This document shows positions 41,281-51,708 of a stretch of DNA of 64,000 nucleotides, one piece after another. Below the pieces are notes generated by a model. The model searched no databases. It was not told the origin of the DNA and was given only the letters and a program-made list of their open reading frames with translations. The position numbers and the translations under genes were made by a program. How positions within the stretch are numbered: the first letter of the stretch is position 1; the number at the start of each line of letters is the position of its first letter. Source of the DNA: Zygnema cylindricum (lineage: Eukaryota; Streptophyta; Zygnematophyceae; Zygnematales; Zygnemataceae); NCBI GenBank assembly GCA_037447655.1, contig JBBHKE010001904.1:62001-126000 (forward strand), given 5' to 3'.

Positions 41281-42168
41281 TGAAATTCTGTGGTCTCCAT
41301 TGACCCACAGAATGAGCAGCCAATGTAAAGCCTCTAGGATAATATTTGCCCCTTCTACTTTCCCGCTGAATAAGCGCTTCCCAGGCACACAAATATTCTG
41401 ACCACTCTCACCCTTGTGAGGACAAGACTCCCCTGAGTCAAACGCAAAAAGAATCACTGAATTTGCTCACCCGAGCAGTAAGTTATGGCTGGTCAAAGAT
41501 GACCTTTATAGTTACAAGCTCTCTTAGAGAGAGAGGTACCTAAATATTACTAAGTCTCGGTCTGCCTACTCACGACTACCTACTATTAAACCCTAGTCCA
41601 ATAGGAACACTATAAAGTACAAGAAGGTACAATGGGCGATGTACTTATTGTACAACTATTGTACGACAAGGTCTACAAGGTGACACCTGTCATATCGGAA
41701 GCCATGGTTTCTCCTCCCATATTCTCCGGTATCAAATAATGTGGCGCCACGTGGCACCGCGTGACGCTATATCCGTATGCCGCCAAAAAGCTCACTTCGC
41801 GTGGCGGCTATAATGGCGGCCGTCCGATCAAAACATATTTTACACGGTTCAGATTCGCGTACATGCATAAATTGCTCATTTTGGTTAGTCTGCTGTTAAT
41901 TAGCTGTTTTGTTAATGTTTATATATTTATGAAACCCAATACGTGTATCGTTTCGTAACGCCTTAATTGTTAAGGCGTTAGGCTACAAAGAATCTAGAGG
42001 TCACAGGTTCAAATCTAGTCCCAGTCATTTTAGCCAAAATACCCTTAACTGCAAAAACTGCCACTTTCTAAACATGGCGGCAGCCATGGCGCGCCTTTGA
42101 TCCTCACTCTCTTTCTTTAAAACAAAACTAAAATAGGGAAGTGAACTATTAATTACCTCTTTTCAACA
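41281..42168 (-). repeat. 3' LTR of copia element C
   Basis: 888 bp. It begins TGAAATTCTG, matching 46596 onward, and ends TTTCAACA next to the tract CTCCCCTTAAT. It holds a tRNA-like stretch at 41956-42028. Confidence 0.92.
41956..42028 (+). other. tRNA-like segment in the copia C LTR
   Basis: It contains GTTAAGGCGTTAGGCTA (D-arm-like) and GGTTCAAATCT at 42006-42016, which fits a pol III B box. It lies on the strand opposite to the retroelement. Related LTRs at 60753 and 63811 carry the inverse GGATTTGAAC. It is not a functional tRNA by eye; acceptor pairing is poor. Confidence 0.45.
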
Positions 42169-42179
42169 CTCCCCTTAAT

Positions 42180-42305
42180 TTCTAGTCACTTTTCAATTTA
42201 ATTCCACAGTTTTCTCTGCAATAAATCAACTTAGGGGAAGGCATTGCTTTTGTCATCATGTCTGCAATCATTTCTCTATCAGTTTTATGAACTTGTTTAA
42301 TAATT
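42180..42305 (-). pseudogene. C-terminal tail of copia C RNase H, out of frame
   Basis: Codons resembling the last ~40 residues of element B RNase H continue here in another frame, after an apparent two-base loss near 42320. Confidence 0.65.
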
Positions 42306-44930
42306 TTATTTTCTACCTTCTCTGACAAAGCTTAGTCTAATATCCATATGCGTAGCTTTGAAGTGATGTTTCGGATTAGCTGCAATCGAGATAGCAGCTT
42401 GATTATCACAAAAAACATTTTGAGTTCCAGACTTCATGAACCCAAGTTCTTCAAGAAGAGATTTAACCCACATTAATTCTTTGGTGGCAACACAAGAAGC
42501 CATGTATTCAGCCTCCATAGTGGACTGAGCAACTACTTTTTGTTGCTTGCTACTCCAACAACATGCACCGGATCCAATTTGCAACACATATCCAGTCGTA
42601 CACCTCTTTAAAGGCACATCTCCATAACTCGCATCACTCCAAGTGGTGATGTCAGTGTGCTCCCCTCCCAAATGCAACCATAATTCCCTTGTCCCCACCA
42701 GATACCTCATCACCCTTTTGGCAGCCTCCCAATCTCTCTTTCTTGGTTCATTTAGATTTCTACTAAGGACACCTACAGCTGCAGCTATATCCGGACGGGT
42801 ACAGTTCATAAAATAAATTAAACTGCCTACAATCTGCCGATAAGGGATATTTTCCATAAATTTTCTTTCTATCTCGTCCATCTCATCATTAATGATGAAT
42901 ATTCCTCCCTCTTCACTCCCCTCACTCACTTTCTTCAAATCCATGGGAGTAGTACATCCGTTTGCTTTCTCCATTTGAAATTTTTCTAGCATATTACCGA
43001 TTGCTTCTTTTTGAGTGAGTCTTATAATTCTATTCCCTCTATCTCTCTCCATCTGAATTCCCAAAATGTACTTTGCTTCGCCAAGATCTTTCATATCAAA
43101 ACTGCTTCTAAGATCCCGTTTTAGTTTGTTAATTTTATCTAAGGACTTGCTTAAGACCAACAAATCATCCACATAAATAGCAATAAATATCACTCCATTC
43201 TCATCTTCAAATAAATATATAGAGTGATCTGAACTAATTCTGATATACCCCAAACCGGTCAGAAATTCGTCGAGCTTTATATTCCACTGTCGCGGGGCTT
43301 GCTTAAGTCCATAGAGTGATTTTATCAGTTTGCAAACTTTGTTTTCTTCCCCTCTTTCCACGAATCCTTCCGGTTGCCTCATGTAAATTTCTTCTTCCAA
43401 CTCTCCGTGCAAAAAGGCAGTTTTAATATCCATCTGGTGGATTTCCATATCCTCCGCTGCGGCTATACTTAAAAGGATTCTAACAGAAGGAAATCTGACT
43501 ACAGGTGCAAAGGTTTCTTCGTAGTCTATCCTCTCTTTCTGTGTATAACCTTTTGCAACTAACCTAGCTTTGTACCTCTCAATGGTATTATCCGGGTTTA
43601 ATTTAAGTTTAAACACCCACTTACATCCGATCGGTTTTCGGTCCGGTGGACAATCTACCAACTCCCATGTATTGGCTTCCATGATAGAGGCCATTTCTTC
43701 ATTTATAGCTGTGATCCACCGGCTACTTTCTGGAGTGTTTATGGCCTCTAAGTATGTTTGAGGTTCATCTGGGTGAGACATCTTTGTGAGTTGGTTATTT
43801 ACTTGTCTTTCTTGAAGTCGTTTACTACTTCCTTTTCCCCCTTCAAAATCGGACGCCGGTATGGAAGGCATCCTTGGGTTTCGTTTTGGGAAATTTTCAA
43901 CTTCCCTATCTTCCAATTCCGGTGTCTCATCAAGTTCCTCATCGGTTTCCACTTCGTATTGTGGCGTTGCCTCGGATGTTGTCCTTTCCTCTTTCTCCTT
44001 TGGTAGATCTGCAGATTTTTCTTTTTCTCCCTCTTCCTTCTCTTCATTTTCAAAGTCAAAGTCAGAAAACTGATCCGTTTCAAATCTGAATTTGACTTCC
44101 TTATTATATTTGAATGGATCAATGGACTTCTTTTCATTCATCACCACTATGTGTTTTACCAAAATTATATCTCTCTTTTTCAAGTCATACACTGGGTATC
44201 CTTTTGTGCTCTCATCATATCCTACAAGATATCCTGGTTTCCCTCTTCCCTCTAACTTCCATTTAGTCTTATCGGAATCCAAACTGTAGACTTGACTTCC
44301 GAACACTCTCAAACTAGACAAATCAGGCTTTCTTCCTGTCCACCTCTCATACGGAGTTTCCTCCTTATTTGCTGAAGTTAGGACTCTATTTTTGATGAAA
44401 TTAGCATAGTTCATAGGCTCAGCCCAAAACTGCAGCCCTATCCTCTTATCACTTATCATACTTCTGGACATATCTCCTAAAGTTCTATTCACTCTTTCTG
44501 CTACTCCATTTTGTTCCGGATTATAGGGAACAGTTTTCTCATGATGAATTCCTTCTTCTTTAAGATATTCTTCAAAATCCCTTGAGGTGTATTCTTTCCC
44601 ATTATCACTTCTTATCTCTTTTATTGAGGTTTCATGTAGCTTTTCACTCCATACTTTGTACTCTTTGAAACATCTTAATACCTCTGACTTATGTCTAAGA
44701 AAGTATACCTTCGTGTATCTAGACCAATCATCTGTGATTGTTAACATCCATCTTTTCCCCCCATGTGAGGCATACCTAGCAGGTCCCCAAACATCAGTGT
44801 GAACTAGATCTAATACTTTCTCTCTCCTAAATGTGGTTGCCTTTGGAAATGGAAATCTATGAATATTCCCTTGGGCACATCCACTACAATCATCAAAGGT
44901 CTCATCATCTTCAAAAGTAATACCCTCCAC
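42306..44930 (-). CDS. Copia element C integrase-RT-RNase H frame
   Basis: 874 residues. It opens just after the integrase HHCC histidines, with CSGCAQGN. It then has the integrase core (HTDVWGP, SDNGKEYTS, NGVAERVNRT, so Asp-Asp-Glu kept), the acidic linker, reverse transcriptase (KWVFKLKLNPDN; IYVDDLLVLS near residue 610) and RNase H (WSDASYGD, AEYMA, CDNQAAISI). It is separated from the gag-protease frame by a one-base loss near 44938, where the upstream frame stops at 44930. The last ~40 residues are lost to a second shift near 42320. Strongly similar to element B over its length. It encodes the replication and integration enzymes, but is not expressible as one polyprotein here. Confidence 0.92.
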   Translation of the reverse strand: MEGITFEDDETFDDCSGCAQGNIHRFPFPKATTFRREKVLDLVHTDVWGPARYASHGGKRWMLTITDDWSRYTKVYFLRHKSEVLRCFKEYKVWSEKLHETSIKEIRSDNGKEYTSRDFEEYLKEEGIHHEKTVPYNPEQNGVAERVNRTLGDMSRSMISDKRIGLQFWAEPMNYANFIKNRVLTSANKEETPYERWTGRKPDLSSLRVFGSQVYSLDSDKTKWKLEGRGKPGYLVGYDESTKGYPVYDLKKRDIILVKHIVVMNEKKSIDPFKYNKEVKFRFETDQFSDFDFENEEKEEGEKEKSADLPKEKEERTTSEATPQYEVETDEELDETPELEDREVENFPKRNPRMPSIPASDFEGGKGSSKRLQERQVNNQLTKMSHPDEPQTYLEAINTPESSRWITAINEEMASIMEANTWELVDCPPDRKPIGCKWVFKLKLNPDNTIERYKARLVAKGYTQKERIDYEETFAPVVRFPSVRILLSIAAAEDMEIHQMDIKTAFLHGELEEEIYMRQPEGFVERGEENKVCKLIKSLYGLKQAPRQWNIKLDEFLTGLGYIRISSDHSIYLFEDENGVIFIAIYVDDLLVLSKSLDKINKLKRDLRSSFDMKDLGEAKYILGIQMERDRGNRIIRLTQKEAIGNMLEKFQMEKANGCTTPMDLKKVSEGSEEGGIFIINDEMDEIERKFMENIPYRQIVGSLIYFMNCTRPDIAAAVGVLSRNLNEPRKRDWEAAKRVMRYLVGTRELWLHLGGEHTDITTWSDASYGDVPLKRCTTGYVLQIGSGACCWSSKQQKVVAQSTMEAEYMASCVATKELMWVKSLLEELGFMKSGTQNVFCDNQAAISIAANPKHHFKATHMDIRLSFVREGRK

Positions 44931-46615
44931 TATTCCATTTTCTTCATTTTCTTTAATCTATCTAGATGCACATGCCCCAACCTTTTATGCCAAAGCATCA
45001 TCTCACTTGCACACGAGTAGAGAACACTCTTTTCATTGCAAAGTACAATTCTGAACATTCCTTGACTGCCCTTCTCAGCTATGAAATAAACCTCATTATC
45101 AAAGCTTGCTGTGAAGATTCCTTTCCTAGTTCCTGTTTCAAACTCCTTTTCATCTAGGACAGCTGTTGAGACTACGTTCTTGCTAAGTTGTGGAATGTAA
45201 AGAACGTCTGAGAGTGTTACAATTGAGGCCTTTCCATCAACTAGAACCTTCAAGTCAACAGTTCCAACAAGACTTGTGGTTTCTACTCTACCATCTCCGT
45301 ACTCTATCTCAACTGTTGGGATCTTTCTCAGTTTAGTGAACCACCGCTTATCTTTGCACATATGCATTGAAGCCCCTGAGTCTATGATCCACCCATCCTC
45401 GGGTGGATCCCTCTTACCTCCGAAAGCACACTTTTGTCTCCGTGGAATGTCGACATGCTTTTCAGTGTTTTTCGGATTAAGGAGAAGGTCCTCAAGCTCC
45501 TCTTCAGGTTCAGTTTTTTCTTCCACTTCCTCATCAAGAACTTGAGTCAGGAAAGCCTTTTTCTTTCCTCCGTCCTTTGAGGTTCCTTGACCATCTTTCA
45601 GTCGAAGATCTGCAAGTCTGACACAATCTGCCATATAGTGTCCTGGTTTCTTGCAGAAGTGACATAATCCTCCTCGAGAAGTTCCTCTCCCCTGTCTATC
45701 AAATCTGCCACCTCCTTGTCCTCTTCCACCAAAGTTTCGATAAGGATCTTTCCCTCTCTCCTCATCACGCTTCCGCCAATCAGCTCCTGCAGACAATGCT
45801 TGAACACTTAGACTCCCTCTCCTAAGCTCTATGGTGCTTTCTTTCACTAAAATCATTCCCACAGTGTCATCCCAATTCCAATTGCTCTCTCCTATGTCCT
45901 GCAATCGGTTAATGATATTCTCATACTCTTCAGGTAGTTTCATCATTAATGTGTTCACTCTTTGTCTCTCAGACCATGAGTTACCTGCACTCTCTAACTC
46001 TCCAAACAATGCTCTTAAATCATTGCAATAATTATCCATACTTCCTCCCTTATAAGTATAAGCTGCAATCTTATTTTCTGCCAACTGTTGCTGCTGCAAT
46101 GATCCACTCTTATATTTGTTAACTAGTGGTATCCAAATCTGAGATGAAGATTTGACATGCATAAGAGGAATGGCAATGCCCTTTGCTACACTTTTAAGAA
46201 TTAAGAGCTTAGCAACCTTGTCTTTGTAGTTCCACTTTTCAGACTCTGATCTTTCGGTCTGAACCCTTGTCGTTGTTGCTGGTGGTGCTGCTGCCGGTAT
46301 CGCCTTCGGCAATGTTGTTACTTCAGTTGCAACTCCTTCCTTTTCTCCTTCCATGACAATCTCTTCTCCTTCCTCATCTTCATCCTCGGTGATGGTGGCA
46401 GCTGTTCTACCAACTGTAGAGGTGGAGGTGCCAGAAAAACGTTTCCCTCCAAACCCAGGTGGAGGTGGGCATCGAATTTGTCCAGACACTATGCCCCATA
46501 AATGCTTCTCAAATAGTTCTCCCTCCATCATCATTTCCCAATAAAGAAAGTCTGATCCATCAAATATGGGCACCCTAGAGGGTGGGCCCATAACCTGAAA
46601 TTCTGTGGTCTCCAT
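44930..46615 (-). CDS. Copia element C gag-protease frame
   Basis: 561 residues from an ATG inside the 5' LTR. Opening residues METTEFQVMGPPSRVP span the LTR end and the primer-binding site. Gag is followed by knuckle CHFCKKPGHYMADC (near residue 320), protease IDSGASMHM (near 410) and the first integrase histidines (WHKRLGHVHL), then a premature stop at 44930-44932 caused by a single-base loss. The rest of pol follows in another frame. Gag forms the particle shell; the protease cleaves the polyprotein. No internal stop before the shift, so decay is recent compared with elements A and E. Confidence 0.92.
   Translation of the reverse strand: METTEFQVMGPPSRVPIFDGSDFLYWEMMMEGELFEKHLWGIVSGQIRCPPPPGFGGKRFSGTSTSTVGRTAATITEDEDEEGEEIVMEGEKEGVATEVTTLPKAIPAAAPPATTTRVQTERSESEKWNYKDKVAKLLILKSVAKGIAIPLMHVKSSSQIWIPLVNKYKSGSLQQQQLAENKIAAYTYKGGSMDNYCNDLRALFGELESAGNSWSERQRVNTLMMKLPEEYENIINRLQDIGESNWNWDDTVGMILVKESTIELRRGSLSVQALSAGADWRKRDEERGKDPYRNFGGRGQGGGRFDRQGRGTSRGGLCHFCKKPGHYMADCVRLADLRLKDGQGTSKDGGKKKAFLTQVLDEEVEEKTEPEEELEDLLLNPKNTEKHVDIPRRQKCAFGGKRDPPEDGWIIDSGASMHMCKDKRWFTKLRKIPTVEIEYGDGRVETTSLVGTVDLKVLVDGKASIVTLSDVLYIPQLSKNVVSTAVLDEKEFETGTRKGIFTASFDNEVYFIAEKGSQGMFRIVLCNEKSVLYSCASEMMLWHKRLGHVHLDRLKKMKKME
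46581..46595 (-). other. Primer-binding site of copia C (half tRNA-iMet type)
   Basis: Minus strand GGTTATGGGCCCACC, identical to element B and directly next to the LTR end. Confidence 0.8.
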
Positions 46616-46977
46616 TGACCCACAGAATGAGCAGCCTATGTAAAGCCTCTAGGATAATATTTGCCCCTTCTACTTTCCCGCTGAATAAGCGCCGCCCAGG
46701 CACACAAATATTCTGACCACTCTCACCCTTGTGAGGAGAAGACTCCCCTGAGTGAAACGCAAAAAGAATCACTGAATTTGCTCACCCGAGCAGTAAGTTA
46801 TGGCTGGTCAAAGATGACCTTTATAGTTACAAGCTCTCTTAGAGAGAGAGGTACCTAAATATTACTAAGTCTCGGTCTGCCTACTCACGACTACCTACTT
46901 TTAAACCCTAGTCCAATAGGAACACTATAAAGTACAAGAAGGTACAATGGGCGATGTACTTATTGTACAACTATTGT
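46596..46977 (-). repeat. 5' LTR of copia C, truncated
   Basis: Matches 41281-41663 until ACAACTATTGT, where the other LTR continues ACGACAAGG but this copy passes into gypsy D gag. More than half of the LTR is deleted, and with it any target duplication. Confidence 0.9.
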
Positions 46978-48005
46978 GCTACTATCTCGAGAATTTTCCT
47001 AGCCTATCGGACCGTGAGAAGATTCACTACGCGGGTGTTCTTCTTAAAGGGGCAGCAGGGGCTTGGTGGAGAACATTGGTAGAGGACGATGAGTTACCAA
47101 CTGTCTGGGCGCTCTTCGTTCAACTCTTCCGCGACACTTGGCAGCCCGTCAACACGGTGAAGGCGGCTAGAGATAAGATCGCAGTATTGAAGCAACGAAC
47201 TTCAGTAATGGAGTTTACGCAGAGGTTCTAGGAGTGCATGGTTCAAATACCTACGATGACGGAGGATGAAGCCGTGGATCGTTTCGTGAAGGGGCTTAAG
47301 TCGTCTATTCGTAGAGATGTGGAACAATGGCTTGCTCGGGAAAGCACGACTTCTCCTCTCTCACCAATCATCCAGTTTGCGGAGCGGACCGATTCGGTCG
47401 ACTTTCACCTCCGGGGACCTTATCACTACGGGTTGAGCAGTAGCGGAGGAAACCGACGAGACGAAGGTCCAACCCCCATGGAGCTCGGCGCAATTAAGGA
47501 GGATAAGGAAGCGGTCAACGTCCTGCGGAAAAAGAAGAAAGTTACCAAAACCAAGACCAATGACTTGTCCCCCGAGGAAATCCAGCGGAGGAGGCAAAAT
47601 GGCCTGTGCTTCCAGTGTGGTTCTCCAGATCATATGGCTCGAGAGTGTCCGAAACGGAACAGTTCCAAAAAAGGAAAACTCACCGTTATGAGGTTAGCCG
47701 GAGAAGGAGGAGACCCTTTGATATTTCGGGGTCAAATAGGAGTGAGTGCAGCTAACTTCATGGTGGACTCCGGAGCGTCGGGGAACTTCATTAACGAGGC
47801 GACGGTGAAAAGGTTGAAACTTCCTCTTGTGGTACTAAATAATCACCAGTCGGTACAATTGGCCGACGGCAGTTCCTTATCCATTACCCATCGTACCCCG
47901 AGGTTACGCGTCGGCATTGGGAAATTCCGATGGTACGACACGCTTCATGTATTACCTCTTGGGAACCATGAGGTAATCTTGGGGAAGCCGTGGCTGCAAA
48001 AATAG
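46978..48005 (+). pseudogene. Gypsy D gag and protease, interrupted
   Basis: The frame resumes within the gag helical domain (GAAGAWWRTLV; VMEFTQRF). TAG at 47229-47231 breaks it. It goes on through knuckle CFQCGSPDHMAREC (near 47607-47648) and a retropepsin-type active site FMVDSGASGNFI (near 47758-47793), ending LGKPWLQ before another TAG at 48003-48005. Upstream codons, apart from the start at 41249, are missing because of the copia C insertion and a deletion at its edge. Order and motifs are typical of Ty3/gypsy. Confidence 0.88.
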
Positions 48006-51000
48006 AATCCGACGATTGATTGGAGAAGTGGCGCCATGAGAGTGAAGAAAGGTGAAGAAGAGTTTGAGGTAACAGCGGGAGCGGCTGGTAAAGGAGCGGA
48101 AGAGGGATGCCTGCTTTCGGCCTTACAGCTTAAGAGGGCACTCAAGAAAGGGGAAACGATTTGTATGGCGGTTGTCCAGCCAATGGAGGAGGGGAAGGAG
48201 GAGATCCCGGAAGAATGGAAGAAGAAGGACCCCGACTTCGACTCCAAAGAAAGTGACGACATTGGAAAGACTTCCGAAGAGGCCTCGGAAGTCGTGACAA
48301 AACTTCTCGAGGAGTACACAGATGTATTTTCCCCGAAGCTCCCCGAAGGATTACCTCCGAAGCGCGAAGTAGACCATAGGATAGAGCTTGTTCCTGGAGC
48401 GGTACCCCGGGCTAATCGGATTTACAAGATGAGCTACACCGAATTGGACGAACTCAAAAAGCAACTCGCGGAGTTGGTCGAAGCCGGAGCAATCGAACCA
48501 AGCAAGTCACCGTATGGAGCCCTGTTCTCTTTGTGAACAAGAAAGATGGAGATTTTCGTATGTGCGTTGACTACCGAGCGCTGAACAAATTAACTGTGAA
48601 GAATGCGTACCCCCTACCAAGGATAGACGAATTGTTGGATCGGCTTCGAGGTGCCAAATATTTTTCGAAAATAGACTTGCGTAGCGGCTACCACCAGATT
48701 AGAATTGCTGAGGAAGATGTGGAGAAGACGGCGTTCAGAACTCGATACGGTCATTTCCAGTTTTGGGTAATGCCGTTCGGGTTGACTAACGCACCGGCGA
48801 CCTTTATGCATTTAATGAATTCCATCTTTCGGCAATATCTGGACGCGTTTGTGATCGTCTTCTTAGATGACATATTGGTGTATAGCCGAACGCAAGAGGA
48901 GCATATGAAGCACTTACGGACGGTCCTCCAAGTCCTTTGGGAGCATAAGTTATACGCAAAAAGAAGTAAATGTGACTTCTTCAAGGAGAAGATTGATTTT
49001 TTAGGCCATGTGGTGAGCCGGGACGGGATCGCAGTAGATCCAAACAAGACTAGGGCAATTAACGAGTTGCCGCAGCCGGCGAATATTACGGAGTTACGAA
49101 GCTTTCTCGGACTATGCTCCTATTATCGACGTTTTGTCGAAGGTTTCGCAAAAATCGCTGCACCGCTCACGGAATTGCTCAAGAATGATGCGCCCTATGA
49201 TTGGAAAGCGGCGCAAGGAACAGCCTTTAACACGCTAAAGGAGCAGTTGGTTACCGCCCCTGTGTTAGCTGTTCCCAATCCGGACTTACCTTGGACGATA
49301 ATCACTGACGCTAGCGATATGGCTATTGGAGCGATCCTTATGCAGGATCAAGGAAAAGGCCTTCAACCCATCGCCTACGACAGTCGCAAACTAAAGGCAG
49401 CAGAGTTGAACTGGGCTACCCATGAGAAGGAAACAATAGCTATTATCAATGCGCTGTAGGTTTTGAAGTGTTACGTTCAGGGAAAACGGATCACGGTTAT
49501 CACGGATCACCACGCCTTACAATATCTCCAAACCCAGCCGAAGTTGTCCAAGAAACAAGTGCGCTGGATGACGTTTCTGCAAACCTTCGGTCCGGAACTT
49601 GTTATTGAATATAAGCCGGGCAAAACGACCCGGCGGATGCGCTGTCAAGAAGACCTGACGTCGCTGCGCCGGCAGCGGAGCAACGACCGCAAGCATCGCA
49701 GCAGGGGAACGGAGACTCTGTGAAAGAGAAAAGCGCAGCGTTGACCGAAGCGCAAGATCCGAAGCTCAGCGCAGTCACCAGTACGGTGCAAGTGGACGAA
49801 CAGTGGTTAAGTCGGATAAAGGCCGCCTACGGCGACGATGATTCACTAAAGGAACTCATCAAACGGAAAGTACTCGTTCGAACCGCCAATGATATGTGGC
49901 GGTACAGACCGAGTAAGACAACACGGCTATATGTGCCAACAAATACGGCACTTCGTCACACGATTCTTCAAATGAGTCACGACGAGCCGCTCAGTGGACA
50001 TTTTGGGCGGGATAAAACAACCGCACGTGTCGCTGAAGCGTATTACTGGCCAAACATGACTCGAGACATTGCAGAATATGTCCGGACGTGTGACTCGTGT
50101 AATAGAAACAAATCGGATTCAAGGCAACAAGGCTTGTTACACCCCCTCCCAATACCATCTGTTCCTTGGGAGGCGATCTCGATGGATTTTATCGTGGCCC
50201 TTCCCCGGACGAAGGAGGGCTACGACTCAATCTTCGTCGTCGTGGATTACCTGACGAAAATGGCACATTTTCTACCCACGTCCACTACAGCTACTGCACG
50301 AGATATCGCGGACTTATTCTTTCGGGAAATATTCCGCCATCACGGACTTCCAAAAAAAATCGTCAGCGACCGCGATCGTAAATTCGTGAGCCACTTTTGG
50401 CAAAATCTGTTTGCGCTATGTGGCACGCAGCTGGCCATGTCCACCGCCTACCACCCTCAAACTGATGGTCAGACTGAAAAAGTGAATCGAACCTTTGAGG
50501 AAGCATTGCGGGCTTATGTCTCGGTGCACCAAACATATTGGGTGAACCATTTAACGACAATTGAGGTAGCATACAACAGTGCAGTGCACTCGTCCACCAA
50601 TGCTACGCCATTCTCACTCAATGGACGATAGCCCACTCTTCCCCAAAACTTATTGGTAGCGGACTGCCAAGCACCGGCGGCTCTGGACTTTGCCAAAACG
50701 CTGCAAGGAAACCTGGAAAAGGCGGCCATGACGCTCCAAATGGCAAAGGATCGTCAAAAGTCGCAGGCCGACGCTCATCGGAGGGACACTGTTTATAGCG
50801 TGGGGGACAAGGTTCGCTTTAATATGGTAAACCTCTCCTTGCTGGGTGCCCTCTCTAAGAAGTTGGCACCAAAAATCACGCGCCCATTCACAATTCTTTC
50901 CCGTGTGGGCGACGTAGCTTACAAGTTGGATATCCCGACGAACTGGCATATCCACAATGTTTTCCATGTTTCACTTCTTAAACCATTCCGTGATCCTGAT

Positions 51001-51240
51001 TCAATGTTCCCTAATCGACGACCGCATACTCCTCTACCACCCGTTTGAGGAACCTCAGACGAGTATGAGGTGGAAGAGATCCTTCAGTCACGTCACTCTC
51101 GGAATTCCAACTCCACCCAATACTTGGTGCGTTGGAAAGGTTACGGTGCCGAGGACGACTCTTGGGTGGACAAGAAGGATCTGCATTCCCTGGAGTTGCT
51201 GCGCTGGTTTCAGTGGAGTGAGGACACTCAGCCTTATCGT
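48006..51240 (+). pseudogene. Gypsy D RT-RNase H-integrase-chromodomain
   Basis: Reverse transcriptase ([22 protein letters not shown] near 48870), RNase H ([13 protein letters not shown] near 49300; TDHHALQYL), integrase with H2C2 zinc finger (GHFGRDKT to CDSCNRNK, 49995-50112) and core Asp-Asp-Glu (MDFIVALP, VSDRDRKF, TEKVNR), then a chromodomain (EYEVEEILQSR to LVRWKGY to SWV, 51055-51225). RT-RH-IN order plus chromodomain places it in the chromoviruses, whose chromodomain directs integration to particular chromatin. Breaks: one-base loss near 48518; TAG 49457-49459; one-base loss near 49630; TAG 50629-50631; TGA 51046-51048. Not functional. Confidence 0.92.
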
Positions 51241-51708
51241 AGGGGCAATCGCAGCGGCCGCAACAAAGGAGCGAATCGCAGTGGCGCAACCATCGCAATC
51301 ATCTTGGGGACGCGGCAAAGAACCGCAGCGGCGATGTCACCACACCGCAGTGCTGTAGCTGCGCAGCCACCGCAGGGCAACATGGTCACGATGACGTTAG
51401 AGGATCGCAGCACCACCGCTGCGCTGACAGGAAAGCGCAACGGCGCAATTGTGTTTCACTATGTAGGTGACGACGAACCCTCGGTTCCGCCGCAGCAGCG
51501 CAGTTTTATAAATGTTGGATACTGCGATACCCTCGCACGCTGCGACGCTTCGCACAGCCCAAAAGTGAAACCCTCAACCCCCGGGAATACAGCCGTCATT
51601 CGTCCTCACACCCAACCCAGTCTCGGCAGCTTGGAAACTGCTTCTCTCCGCACAATCAGTTTACCTTCGCTTCTGGAGCTACCGGAATTGTCTGGTTCAG
51701 CAGTGTCT

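Noticed and set aside
41956-42028. Functional tRNA gene
   Set aside because: The B box is good, but acceptor and anticodon arms do not pair convincingly and the segment is embedded in an LTR.
43570-44289. Several plus-strand open frames inside copia C
   Set aside because: They are shadows of the minus-strand pol frame, rich in Phe and Ser as expected for antisense.
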